A stretch of 64,000 bases of DNA from Blastobasis lacticolella (Eukaryota > Arthropoda > Insecta > Lepidoptera > Blastobasidae): contig LR990043.1 in assembly GCA_905147135.1 (NCBI GenBank), positions 22,197,584 through 22,261,583 on the forward strand, read 5' to 3'. Position 1 is the first letter of the stretch, and every line of letters begins with the position of its first letter. The notes under the pieces were generated by a model, which was given only the letters and a program-made list of their open reading frames with translations, had not been told where the DNA came from and searched no databases. Below, in pieces: positions 20,323 through 31,944 of this stretch. The position numbers and the translations under genes were made by a program.

Positions 20323-20579
20323 GTAGAGCTCGTCTAATCTAAAATGACGCGCCCCACTATCGCATTAACGCACACAAGCAAGTTTAAAATATGGACGCAA
20401 TACATTTACAAATGCCGTTGTAATTGGTCATTCAGTTGCCGGTGAGATTCAAACGTAGGAGCACGCGTCGTTCATTGGCTCCCACACAGATTAAGTGTCG
20501 TTATCAATATTTGCACTCACACATCGAAATCAACTAACTAAGTAGTGGGGCGCGTCATTTTAGACTAGACGAGCTCTAC
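20323..20579. mobile_element. 257-bp MITE with 37-bp TIRs
   Basis: Left arm 20323-20359 (starting GTAGAGCTCGTCTAATCTAA) and right arm 20543-20579 are reverse complements at 36 of 37 positions. The interior has no coding capacity. No clear target-site duplication: the flanks are TATATATAG and TCCCAAAG. It lies about 130 bp upstream of the exon acceptor, so inside the first intron if the gene call holds. Superfamily not determined. Confidence 0.88.
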
Positions 20580-21870
20580 TCCCAAAGCAGAGGTAGGCGG
20601 CTGGTAGGCGCCTAGGTCTCTTGCAAGTAAAGCATATCCAGGCGGCCGGCCATGAGTGTTCTCTGCCAACCTCCCTCGATAGTCTGGAGGGTGCCATTAT
20701 ACCCTTTTTGGTAGGAGCAAAAATGCTGTGTCGTGTGTTCTCTACCTACCCCTTAGGGAAGAAGGCATGACGGTATGTGTCTACACACTGTAAGTGACGA
20801 CTTTCGCATTGCGAGATCTGACTAATTAATTAGTGTGCGACTGGCTTTCACATAGTGTACTGAGAGCAGCAATCAGGAGAACGTCGTCCAGGTTCCTTTT
20901 TCGTTGTCTTTTCCACTTCGTCAACTTCGTCAAATTGTCTACTTCCGTACTTCGTGAGTTGTCCTACTTAGTCAACTTGAATAGCTGTTACATTAGTATG
21001 TATTCTTTCAATAAAGCTTCTGAAACTGTGGTTTTGACATAACACGTTTGTAATAGCGGACATCCGACCTGATCACATACATATATGGATATATTATGCT
21101 AGTATAGTGGTAACCGGAAACAGGACCAAATCAAAAAGTCAAACTCGAGAAATATATAAGGAATTTTGCAAAAAATCAAGGTGCCAAGCAAGTTTGCATT
21201 CTGCCTGTTTGAACAGGAAGCAAAGCTTGGCAACATAATTATCATCATAAGGAATGGACATTACAATAAACATGCTTAGAAATGCCGAGAATCTGTAAGA
21301 TCGACAAACATAGTCAGATGTCTTATTTTATTACGCTATCACAGCATTAAGCGCACAGCTCAAACGCGAATTAATCTAGGACTCGCTACTCAGCCAGTGT
21401 TAATCTTCACGCTATAAAGTCTCATACAAAATCAAGCTAGGCGCGCGTCCTCCACAATTTACGGGCAGCGATGTCCCAGTGGCGAAATTTATTCATGGCC
21501 ATAATAAAATCTGTCAAACGACGCAACCCAGGCGAGTCTGGCGTCCAGGTTAATTCCTTTTGGAAATTTTACGCCCAGAACTTGGCAGCAGAACCGACTG
21601 GCTGAGTTTTGTGTAATAGTTTATTCATGGGCCGCAGAGATCCGAGTACAGTGTACTGTTTTATCTTCGGAAGTGTTTGTTGTACTGCTTTATCGTGCAA
21701 GCTGTGGTTGTATGAGAATTGAAGTGCAGTTTTGGCGGGCTTCTGTATTGGATTGTTACGAATTTGGGCAAGATTTCCCTGGAGATGCTTCGGAGATTTA
21801 CTTGCTCAAGAGGTTTACCGCTGGAAAATGTCTAATAGAAAATTGATAGTGAAGTATTTTTAAAGATTTT
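20580..21870. other. No gene recognised; SINE D-type tail
   Basis: 20715-20790 resembles a SINE D-type end ('TTCTCTACCTACCCC', 'GGCATGACGGTATGTGT'). The rest is unique. Confidence 0.4.
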
Positions 21871-21879
21871 TCGGGTTCC

Positions 21880-22118
21880 TACCGCGTGTATTGGTCTACG
21901 AGTGGCTCGATATTTCGAAGAACTTGCGTCATTTGAGCGATCATCTGTGCCGAAATATCTGGCTGTTCGTGAACCAAGTAGGCGATAAGTAACTGCTTGC
22001 CTGGAAGAGATCGCTTGTAGCGATAAGGCCGCCTTTACCCACAATGTTTAAATAGACCTGTTAAATGTTCTTTCCTGTAATTTTGTGTGCAATAAAGAGT
22101 TAATCTATCTATCTGCTA
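21880..22118 (+). repeat. LINE 3' UTR with (TATC)n tail
   Basis: 'CTGGAAGAGATCGCTTGTAG' plus 'CGATAAGGCCGCC' and 'GTGCAATAAAGAGTTAATCT' then ATCTATC. This 'GCGATAAGGCCGCC ... CAATAAAG' ending is a familiar lepidopteran LINE 3' UTR. A second tail of the same type is at 52930-52997. Confidence 0.75.
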
Positions 22119-22119
22119 A

Positions 22120-23920
22120 AGTACTTTTAAAATGTCTGATAACAACCGTGACAGTAGTTTAAAGCATTGTAAAGTAGGTATTGAATTTTTTTTACTTTAA
22201 AATATACATAAAACCAACAAATATTAAATACAACCAACATTTTATTTTAATGTATATATAAAACAAAAATCAGGCTACATTTTACGAACTGTCAACAAGA
22301 AATTTATAAATAAAATACAGTGCATACATATCATCTCTGAGTTGACTCTCAATTGTCGAGAGTGAAGCCGTACAATATGAAAAATGAATGAAGCCATACG
22401 ATTTTCGATAGTTGAACCACATTCTTAGAAATAGCTTCAAGACCCGAGATCAAGAGCTATTTGTTGCTAAAATGTAGGAACCCTGTAGAGCTTGTATGAA
22501 TGAATGTATTTATTTGTGGTACACAGGTAAAAGTTGTTGGAATACAATACAATATAAAGGTTCCGCTGCGACCTGCCTTTCGGCGTACAAAATGAATCTG
22601 TGGGATTATTTTAATAACACAATATTATTTCTCGTTGTAAAGGAACATAGAGTATTCCAGGTACATGTATTGACGGTCTACCTAATAGAATAGTCACTAG
22701 AAAGGTCAAAAGGTCGTGCAGGTCGTCTGAAAACCAAGAGTAGATGCGGTGCCACCCTTCAGACATCCTTTTCTGAGAAACCCAATTTGTAATGTTTAAA
22801 ATCAATAATGTCTTCATTCTGTCTTAATATGGAATTGCTTAAACTCTAAAATAAATTATTATTTATTTATATTAGGTTCGAAAATGGTTTCCGAGGGCAC
22901 ATGAATAGCTAATTCACGATTTTCGCTATCAGACCCATACAATGCAGCCCACATAAACTGATACAAAAAATCAAACAAAGAGGGAAAATTAAAAAATTGC
23001 CATTTTTATTTCCGCCAACGCGAAACTGGATACGGCTTTTGCACAAGCAAAGTAACCACTGTATTTCTAAAGTCGTTCCTTATACGACTTCCTTACCATC
23101 GACTGAAGACGACTTATATTTATTTTGCATTTGTGAGTACATTTACCATTTACATATTATGTTGTATTTTTATATTAAGTTGTAATTTTATGGCAGACTT
23201 GATAAACAGCGTACAGAAAAGATGGGAAATAATCAAACTAAATTATTCAACACAAAGTTAGGCTCTAACGCAGAACTGTAAAACTAAATGGGAACGGACA
23301 CATCACATAGCTCCTGAAACTAATAGTCGATACACCAGGAAAGGTGACCGGTGACCTCGTACTGTTGTAAGGAGGGTATAGATGCCAGAGGAACGAAAAC
23401 TTTAGCCAATGTCTAGTTGTGAACCTTTAATATTAATATTGACATCTATAACACTAACCGATGTTATACTATCGCAATAATTTTATACAACGATCGAATC
23501 ATTTGATAATAAAGCACATACCCGCCATTGACGTGAAAACAACCACTGTGGCTACAATTAGTTGTAACAAATACCATTTAATTACAATTCTCACCAGAAC
23601 GGCTCAAGGTCAGGGCCATTAGATATGCCCAGTGCGTGTCTGTTGTTCACAAATATTTAATTGTTGTTAATTAGTAATGACATTGAATAGTGAAATTTTA
23701 TAATGATTATTTAAGACTAATTTTATATTGTTAAATGTTTAATGTATATGAAATTAATTAAATTCTAAATTGTAATTACCCACTCCAAATTTGTATGCCG
23801 ATGGCAGGTCACAGAGGACCCATCTACTAAAATTGTAACAACTGCATAACCTGTGTACCACGAATTAATGAATTGAATTGAATTGAACAAAGGTCGTATA
23901 CAAAACTCGCCTAAGCGTTG
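22120..23920. other. No gene or repeat recognised
   Basis: AT-rich unique sequence. Short frames (22496-22693, 22997-23185) lack splice or domain support. Confidence 0.5.
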
Positions 23921-23924
23921 ATGT

Positions 23925-24040
23925 TTCTGTTGTGCTCGAGTTATGCACGAGGGCCCGGTACCCGCTTTGATCAGGATTTGGGAGATCAGGTAATTATAGC
24001 GGAGCGCCTGCCATTTAACCTCCGTGACCTGTGTCTAGAC
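23925..24040 (-). repeat. SINE B fragment
   Basis: 'TGATCAGGATTTGGGAGATC', 'AGGTAATTATAGCGGAGCG' and 'CTGCCATTTAACCTCCGTGA'. Only the distal part of the SINE is present. Confidence 0.75.
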
Positions 24041-24724
24041 CGCTTAGCAGATATCTAAAGTACCTAATTCTGAGATTCATACCATTTTTTGTTTCTACCC
24101 TAATTCAACACGGACCAAACAAAAAACTTTGAGTGCGTTCAATTAGCAGACGAGCATTGTGAGAACAAATTGTAGCTCTATTGTACTTAAACAAGTATTG
24201 TTTGCGAACACGAGACACAAGGTACACATTACAAAAAAGGACAACTCGACTTATAAAGGTCAGAAATTAAAGCTGATCGTACACGTAAATCGTTGTGGCG
24301 TTTACTTTGTCTTTCGCATGTTACCCAAATCCCTTATAAATAAATCAACATCGACACCGGTATTACGGATTCCCTTGTCCATTTTAATTTGGTGATCGCA
24401 GGTGTTTTCATATTCTTGTTTAATTTATGTTGGCGGTTATTGGGGACCCTTGCAATTTTCAACGTGTGTTTATCATTTTCCTTTTATTACGTGCGTGACA
24501 AACGGACGGTCGTTTGTCCTTTTCTGGGTGATGCGGTATTTTTATTTTGCATGCGGCCACTGTGCGTTTAATGGGCTATTATCTCTTTTTAATGGCTTTT
24601 AGTAAGAGTATCGTACGTTCTACTTACTATTTTAATGAACGAAATTGTATGGGCCGTGAGTCTTTGTGATATTTTAGGGACAAGGAACGGGCTTGCCTGC
24701 TTATTTGTTTCAATAAATAACATA

Positions 24725-24785
24725 ACCTGGACTCCCTTAAGGCCAGGGTGAATAGGCTTTTTAAACAGGTACTCATCTGCGACCA
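24725..24785 (+). pseudogene. LINE ORF2 C-terminal fragment
   Basis: The plus frame reads 'LDSLKARVNRLFKQVLICDH', matching the 'FKARVNRLF' block at 49055-49180. A very short relic. Confidence 0.5.
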
Positions 24786-24939
24786 CATTGTCATTTTTGA
24801 TCTCATTGCGTGTAGAAATGTTTGGAATAGCTATTTTTGTGATGTTGAGTTTTCCAAGCCCATAGTAAAGCACCACGTCTCTGCTCCGTAGATCATCATT
24901 AAACCATCTTGGCGTCAATATTATCTTATTTGGCGTGAA

Positions 24940-25135
24940 TATTATCAGGGGAACCTGAGCAGATTGGATCATGATTACACATTTTATCGCCCGAATGTGC
25001 AGGTTTTCTCACGATGTTTTCAACGAAATGCCATAACTCAGAAAAAGTTACTGCTACACAACAGCACTGGCAATCGAACTCGGTACCTTTCGCTTACAAG
25101 TCCGTCTTGTTAGCAATTACACCACACGCTACATC
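24940..25135 (-). repeat. SINE B, diverged
   Basis: 'AGCAGATTGGATCATGATTA', 'GAATGTGCAGGTTTTC', 'TCACGATGTTTTC', and a head in reverse complement with 'GGCAATCGAACTCGGTACC' as the degenerate B box. Confidence 0.75.
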
Positions 25136-25442
25136 ATGATTACGGATTCTTAAACAGCACCAGCGGTCACCTCCCCACCCCGTACCAAAGTAGCCATCTA
25201 AACACAAGCTTACGTATTCCACGCCCGGTGTTGGCCCGAGACGCCGCGATATGGAGCAAATATTGGATCACGTGACCGGACTGAGCTCCGCGAAACTTGC
25301 CCATAAATCGGATCCATAAAGCTATTTCAGTTGACTTTTTATTCCAGTTTTAAACTCCGTAGACACCACCGGCGACTTTGCACGTGGAGCAGTTGCGTCG
25401 TAGTATATTTGATATTGCGAGGCTTTCGTTGGAGTCACAACT

Positions 25443-25486
25443 ATGTCTATGGCTATGTCTATGTAGACCTATGTCTATGTCTATCA
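25443..25486. repeat. (TATGTC)n simple repeat
   Basis: Interrupted hexanucleotide run (CTATGT repeats) merging into a CATCATCATC run, which is the tail of the next element. Confidence 0.8.
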
Positions 25487-25680
25487 TCATCATCCGCGCG
25501 GTCAATCCCGGCTACTGCCAGGGTCCACTTTCCTGCTTTGCTTTCTTCACTTTGCCGGTTCTTCGGCATCCTCACGTCGTAAGCCGTTGGCTCTCGCGTC
25601 CGACTCGGCGATGTCAATCCATCGCTTCTTGGGCCTTCCGCGGCATCTCTTTCCTAATACCGGCAGATTCAGGCACCTAT
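25487..25680 (-). pseudogene. LINE ORF2 C-terminus with one in-frame stop
   Basis: Minus translation: 'GRPKKRWIDIAESDARANGL', then 'REDAEEPAK', stop (TGA), then 'RKQSRKVDPGSSRD' and a natural stop, followed by a GATGATGATG tail. It is the same block as 8086-8290. The internal TGA stands where related copies have Trp (TGG), so a single change separates it from an open frame. Confidence 0.75.
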
Positions 25681-25744
25681 TTCCCACGTATCCTCTATAT
25701 CTATAACAATTATTATTGTAGTTACGTAACATATCTTTATTCAT

Positions 25745-25965
25745 CATATCAGCCAGTAGACGCCCACTGCTGGGCATAGGCCTCCCCCAGAGATCTCAAC
25801 AAAGACCGGTCCTGTGCTTTCCGCATCCAGCTGGTACCTGCGATCCTTACAAGTTCGTCGGTCCACCTTGTAGGAGGTCTACCCACGCTGCGTCTACCGG
25901 TACGTGGTCGCCACTCGAGAACTTTACTGCCCCATCGGCCATCTGTTCTTCGAGCTATGTACATA
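25745..25965 (-). pseudogene. RTE-like LINE ORF2 C-terminus
   Basis: Open minus frame of about 70 codons reading 'RRTDGRWGSKVLEWRPRTGR', then 'VGRPPTRWTDELVRIAG' and 'EAYAQQWASTG' before the stop. This is the 'W....L.W.P..G.R..GRPP.RW.DD....G..W...A.DR' C-terminal block of RTE/BovB-type polymerases. It is followed on minus by a short TGATATGATGAA tail. The frame is intact for the piece present but lacks all catalytic domains. Confidence 0.82.
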
Positions 25966-26650
25966 ACATATCTTTATTAGGTCCAATAAAACATTTGAAA
26001 CTTAAAAGTAACAGAATAATTACACAATAAGGAACCAGGGCGATGAGTTATCGTCGTCAACATGAAATGTGTGTGTATTTCAAGCGAAAAGAAAACTAAA
26101 ACCAAGAAATCAAAATAAATTGATGATGCATCTACATCAAAACTGTACTAAAATAAAAAAATGAGTACCTAATTTATGAAGTTCATACTTTTTTTATAAC
26201 AGTGACCAAAAACATGTTTTAGAAAGTGATTATGACTGATGACACATGATTGAAATTACTCCTTTTTATTTGTCGTCTTTTTGCCTCTTCGTGATAGAAT
26301 TTCATGATAAATATTGAAAAAATTACATTCAGTGACTAGCTTTGATATTTAACATAAACTTCCCTCCAACAAAAACTTCATTAATTTAAAAATAAATGTA
26401 CCTCGTTATTAAGTTAATTTTTTATTCAAGATAACAAATAGAGTCGAGAATGTACAAAGCAAGTTATTACATTTTTAATATTAAAGTCAACAACAAAGCT
26501 TGTTCGAGCTTTGACAGGAGCAATTTGTAAACTGCACTTTGACGAAGTATGGCTTATGAACGATACGAGAACTTTAGTTGGTTTTTTAGTCACGAAGGCG
26601 TTTAGTGTTTGCAACAATTTACTTACTAAAATCGGGCGCTACCTTCATGC
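25966..26650. other. No gene recognised
   Basis: AT-rich. A LINE-like tail ('CATATCTTTATTAGGTCCAA') lies at 25968-26010. Nothing else supported. Confidence 0.4.
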
Positions 26651-27058
26651 TGAAGACTGGTTGATTCAGTTGGTATACATGTCAGTCTGCCACGCAGAGG
26701 TCCTGCGCTCGATTCCCGGCCGAACAGAAATTGAAATTATGAATTTCAATTTTTGTTACGGGACTGGATGTACTATGCATAATAAGTACGTATTTTTAAA
26801 ATATATGTAGTATATCAGTTATCTAACACCCTTAACACAAGCTTTGCTTATTTTATGGCTAGATGGCGCTGTGTGAATTTACATATATACATACATACAT
26901 AAATCTCACACCTGTGTCCCACAGGTGGGGTAGGCAGAGACTATGGACCGCCACTAAAGAGCAAAGAGCGCTGGTAAAGAGTTGTGGATATATGCGAGGC
27001 TAGGGAATTGTGTCAAGACACAGCAAAGTGTGAATTTGTCCAGGCAAATTTATTTATA
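26651..27058 (+). repeat. SINE A, split by SINE D
   Basis: Head 'TTGATTCAGTTGG' with decayed A box, B box 'CGCTCGATTCCC', body 'GAATTTCAATTTTTGTTACG', tail 'GATGGCGCTGTGTGAATTT'. Interrupted at 26881-27028; it resumes with GTGTGAATTTGTCC. Confidence 0.85.
26881..27028 (-). mobile_element. SINE D inserted in SINE A, 10-bp TSD
   Basis: 148 bp flanked by perfect GTGTGAATTT copies at 26871-26880 and 27029-27038. On minus it reads 'CTTTGCTGTGTCTTGACACA', 'GTCCATAGTCTCTGCCTACC', 'CCACCTGTGGGACACAGGTG' and a (TATG)n tail. The insertion and its duplication define both ends of SINE D. Confidence 0.88.
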
Positions 27059-27184
27059 ATTATTACTTATACAGACTTTTACTTCCGAATTATTATCAGA
27101 CATCATACCTGAGGCCTACCAACGGTCTCTTGATGAGGAGATGTTAGTCGTCAAAGGATTATTTTGGCACATCATTTATACAAT

Positions 27185-27300
27185 ACAATACAAAAACATT
27201 TATTCCTCTCAGAAGTTAGGCTACATTGTTCATTTGTGGTAACATTGTACATAGCATACCATTCCTTAATGAGAGCTGGAGTTTATTTAGTTACATAACT
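27185..27300. repeat. Possible LINE tail
   Basis: 'CAATACAATACAAAAACATT' plus 'TATTCCTC' resembles AT-rich LINE 3' tails in reverse complement. Weak. Confidence 0.3.
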
Positions 27301-27930
27301 CCAGGCTCCCAAACTCCTGTATCATTTTACAAACAAGTGTTTTAATTCTGCTTTGAACATACACACGCACATATACATATGTGAGAGAGATCATTAACAC
27401 ACAGCGAGCAGATCACAGAGCAATACACAATGTTAATTCATTTTCTGGTCTATGAAGCTAGTTTAGGAAATTCCTAGCTAGTCAGCGTTAAGTAAGACAT
27501 TTGTGGCTTGGAGAAATTTCCGTAAGTGAAAGTGTTAGTGCTGCACAGCGAGTCTATCTGAATATCTAACAATCTAAATAGGTCAGCGTGCAGAAATCCG
27601 AAACTATAAGAGATAGTATGATAGTTATAAAAATATTGCATGCAATTATAATTTTTTCTACAATTGATCTCGTTATACCCAAGAACAAATTATACTACCC
27701 ATTTAGATTTGTCACCCTACAGTATGGAGTACATTCATTCTACGGGCCACCCCATAGACAAATGGACGCATAGACGAATATAAGTAGTTAATGTCGGATA
27801 AAGTAATAAAATATAAAGCAATATCATACCTAAAAGCACGACAAACCTACCTTACATCTTCTGTCATAGAACTTATAAAATCTTTACCCATCGTTATTTT
27901 TATGTGTCTACGTGTAGAAGTGGTATTTAT
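27301..27930. other. No gene recognised
   Basis: AT-rich. The two short plus frames (27588-27773, 27791-28000) have no support. Confidence 0.45.
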
Positions 27931-27933
27931 GTA

Positions 27934-28012
27934 CAGTCGAGTTCATCAATACCTTCCATGTACATTTATATTTGAAGTTTTGGCAATGCTCACATATTAA
28001 TGAACTCGACTG
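27934..28012. mobile_element. 79-bp foldback element
   Basis: Arms 27934-27951 (CAGTCGAGTTCATCAATA) and 27995-28012 are reverse complements at 17 of 18 positions, around an AT-rich centre of 43 bp. Probably a very short MITE relic. Confidence 0.65.
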
Positions 28013-29330
28013 CACCTAAATGTATTGTTCGTGTTATATTTTACTCTTTTGGACACTAAACAGCCAACACACTACACAGCGCAACTAAACTACTACAGCG
28101 AAACGACTTCGAGTAACTTCAAAATCGACCATCGCTACCAGGAAACGAGGATGATCCGTAGCAATATACGAGTAGCTTTCCTATAAAACGATTCCCTTTG
28201 GATCCATTAGCTTCCCCATCATATCATGGCACGTGACAAGCGAGACATCACGACAAGCCGTCAGATATATGAATTCCGCCGTTTCTTTCCGGTCAATGGT
28301 AAATGTGTTCCCAGTAGAGTATGATACACGTAGACTGAAATTTGATTTGTTTGAATTGTTAGTGATTTAAAAATCATTTTTTTTACCGTGTTACCTTCTG
28401 TTTAAAATTGATATTGACTACAAGCAGCTCTTTGCAAAATTCCTAGAAAAATGTCAACTAAATTAATTTGGATGAAGCAAATGAAATTATAATGCAAATC
28501 ATATTTTAAAGGTACGTTCCGGGTTTCGTACCGCGTACCTTTGTGTACGTGTAGCCCGATACTTCGAGTTTTAAACATAATGTAATTCGAATGTTGGTCA
28601 CCGTATAAATTATTTATATAGTCGTAACAATATAATTAAATATTATTTTAGTCGACTAGCCAGGCATTTGACCGCCATCTCATCTGGTTGTAAGTGACGA
28701 TGCGGCGGATGCGATTACAAGCAGTAACAAATAAAAGTATTTTATTCTGTACTAAAATGTGTCTACAAAATTCAATAATTAAAACTACACATTATTCCAC
28801 AAAACCAAACCCAATCGACCCAACAATACTGACCTGTGGGACCTGAAAAACTTATACAATGAGGCAACTGAAACCACAGACCAAGAACTCATTAAATCAC
28901 ACCACCACATCCACTAACAAGCCCAGACTTGCTTGAAAGTGGATTAAATAGCGAGGCAGGGAGTGCTACAATAGAAAACGTTTGCAGAAATAAAACACGA
29001 AGTTAGCATTCTAACAATCACGAGGCGACAACTCGCGCGCGAACTCTTCGAGATTCGTTAGCTATTCATCAGAGCCGGTTATTTGGGAGAACCCCTTCTA
29101 TTTATATTTATTTTTCTTGTACAGGCACTTGATTTCAGTTTAATTATCAATTTGACTGAACTGCTTAAGAGGTAGAACTTTTAGCGTGAAATATTGAATG
29201 CAATCACGAGTTTCTGAGTGTTCGCCAACTTTGAGAGAGTACCGTCTTCGATTTGCTAAGCCAACGTAGCGTATTTTGTACTTGATGTTCATTTATTGGA
29301 AGAACTGCGAAACAAATTTGTAGACTCTTT
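28013..29330. other. No gene or repeat recognised
   Basis: Unique sequence with no supported open frame. Confidence 0.45.
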
Positions 29331-29339
29331 CATTTGGAA

Positions 29340-29380
29340 AAATATTGCTGGGTTACGGGCCACGTAACCCAGCAATATTT
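29340..29380. repeat. Perfect 18-bp inverted repeat, 5-nt loop
   Basis: Arms AAATATTGCTGGGTTACG (29340-29357) and its exact reverse complement (29363-29380), with loop GGCCA. Confidence 0.95.
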
Positions 29381-29439
29381 AAATTTAAGCCATGTTTAAA
29401 TTTATCTTATAAAAAAACTTAGCCATGTTTAAAAAAGTA

Positions 29440-29605
29440 TCATCTTCATCATCATCATCGGACAGATTCTCCACAGTTGGCAGACGGGATGGAGATTGTA
29501 GTGTTTTAGATATACGGAGACTCTAAATCTTTTGCCTCGAAAACATAAGTCACCTTGTACGACACCCATGAATGTAAGGGATTGTTGCTACTCTGCTGGA
29601 CACCA
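29440..29605 (-). repeat. SINE C, diverged
   Basis: Reverse-complement blocks 'TCTTTTGCCTCGAAAACATA', 'CACCTTGTACGACACCCATG' and 'GCTGGACACCACACGAC', preceded by CATCATCATC (the GAT tail). Confidence 0.75.
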
Positions 29606-29639
29606 CACGACATAGAGCATTATTATATCGATCAGACGA

Positions 29640-29728
29640 GAAAAATCGGTCAGGGCCATAGCATGTGGAACGATGTGGTCCCTGCCTACCCCCACGGAAA
29701 AAAGCATGACGTTATGAATGTATGTATT
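29640..29728 (+). repeat. SINE D-type 3' end
   Basis: 'GTGGTCCCTGCCTACCCC', 'AAAGCATGACGTTATGAATG' and a TATG tail. Related to 42904-42977. Confidence 0.55.
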
Positions 29729-29729
29729 A

Positions 29730-31370
29730 GTATCAGACGAGAATCATACTATACCAGATGCAATTTCACGTAGGTATCTAAAGTCGGAGTTGAGGGATCA
29801 GTGAATGATGGCCAAAATAATGGGAGGTAGAGACTGAAGCCAGGGAAATAAATATAATCCAGTGCAAGTTTAGGACAAACTAAGCTGACTTGCTCAACTT
29901 TAGTTAGAAATTCTTAAATGAGAAACCGTAATTGAGGTTCATTGCCAAATTGATTTCATAAGCTACAGAATTGACTTGGGTCCTTCATTTAAGATGTTCA
30001 GTTGCCATTTTAAACTTCAATATATTGTGCATCTTCTAACACTCTATTTTCAAACGAAGATGAATTTTAATCAGAAAATATTTTACAACATAAACACCGA
30101 CACAATTTTTACACGCCTAGACTTCCCTTGCAGACTTTCCTTAAAATAATAATTATGAGGCCTCCCAAACTCCAATATCAGTACAAAAATCCATCGCAAC
30201 TTCCTAAACGGAACCCCTCGGCTAATACCCGTCCGAGTAAAACAAACCATTGCAATTAGCGATCATCGAACTTAATTGTTAAACCGACTCATTCCGGAAC
30301 TCGGCGAAATTCGTCCAAAATTTTGCGCCCCAAACTCGACGATTTCATAAATTGTTTAAAAGAATCTAATGGGCACCGTATCTTCAGATGGGGTTGCGAA
30401 TTCAAATCGACTTGACTTCCAAACTCGACGGGGAACTTGGCTGAATCTTAATTGTTTCTATCCTTTAATTTGATTTGAGGGGAATAGTCGAGTCGACCCG
30501 AAGTAACGACTTTTGTTGTTGATTAAAACCCTTACACTTGTTGTAGTTTCTCGGGACTGGTACGAGTTATTCAACCATTTCAGGCCGTTTTCTGGCCAGC
30601 AGCGGCTGCCTTTTGACCTTCTCATTTGGCTGGTTTTTCAACGAAAAAGTACTTACTACTATTGGGAGAGCAGCCTCACGGGGAGACTAGTATTTCTTCC
30701 CTGTATTGGTATATCTATACATAGTATAAAACAATATCGCTTCTTGCCGTCTGTCACTGTGTATGTATCTATGTACGCTTAGAATTTTAATGCGGTTTTC
30801 AACGATTAATGAGGAATGTTTATAAGAAAGAAAAAAAGGGTAGGTATAGGTAAAGTAGGTGTACGCAGATAAGGTCGCGAAAGTCTAAAAATATGTAGTT
30901 TAAGTACATCGTCAAAAGCAATTACGGTAAAAAAATTCACTCCCATCACAACTTTCCTACCAAGTATGCTTAAGCCGAGCAAGATAACCTCATTTCTCGA
31001 GCACTGTAAATATCCTCGATGTTCCTTTGGAAAAATTCCATCCAGTACACAAATACGAAGAAACTTCTGACATTAGCTACATTAAAACTCAGTTTGTACT
31101 CGGCCGATCCGACACCAAGAATTTTATCTCGCCCCGTGTACTCTGTGTATTCAGGGACGGAGTTAGGGAGGGGTCAGTCGTGTTCTGACCAGCAAAGACG
31201 AATGTGGCACCAACCAACCATTTCACTTACAAGTGTCATACTAGGCGACTTGTTTTATGGGCAGACCATATTGGAGTTTCCATAGACAAGAAAGATTAGG
31301 ATCATTCACTTTACGTAAGGCTTGTTGATGCTGATGACGATGCAATAGTTTCTAGATTTAAGGAGCCTAT
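29730..31370. other. No gene; one repeat fragment
   Basis: 30705-30850 shares 'CTATACATAGTATAA', 'TTTTAATGCGGTT' and 'AAAAAAAGGGTAGGTA' blocks with 37537-37680, a non-coding repeat family. The rest is unique. Confidence 0.45.
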
Positions 31371-31372
31371 TT

Positions 31373-31486
31373 TGACAGCTGTTATCATTTTCTTGTGTCC
31401 GTGACATAAAGTTCGTTTACTTTTATGAGCGTGCGGTAGGAAATTTACTTTATGTAGTGGACACAAGAAAATGATGACTGTTGTCA
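31373..31486. mobile_element. 114-bp foldback element
   Basis: 40-nt arms 31373-31412 and 31447-31486, about 34 of 40 complementary, sharing CATTTTCTTGTGTCC and ACATAAAGT, around a 34-nt centre. MITE-like; no coding capacity. Confidence 0.75.
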
Positions 31487-31944
31487 TAGATTTTAGATTT
31501 CGACATGCTTTTCGATTTCGATAACTGTAAAAAAAGAGTAATAACTATCAAATCAACTAACCATCGAATGGATGTAATTCCATTTGTAAAAGTTATAACT
31601 TATAGTATACGCGTGTACTTGCTCACGGTGCGTGTACCGTGCTCACGCATGTATTTTATCAAAATGAAAAAAAAAACTCACCGCTTTCTTCCCAACAATC
31701 AAATAAATTACCCGACATGTTCCCCCAACTGGATACGGCCCTGTGGCACCCTGAATTCCACGTTCGCGGGGGCTGTTCATAAAACACGTTGAGAACGCCG
31801 GAAGGACAGCCAGGACATTATTGTTGTTCCTTTCAGAGTTAACACGAAGACTTAAATAGAATTATTTAGCCACTTCTTCGGGAACACTGTGGGAATTTTA
31901 TACGACCTTAACGACCTTAGGCTCTCTGCTCACCTGACGGAATG

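Noticed and set aside
24589..24972. 127-codon minus open frame as a gene
   Set aside because: It is antisense to a LINE C-terminal relic and runs into SINE B; no domain.
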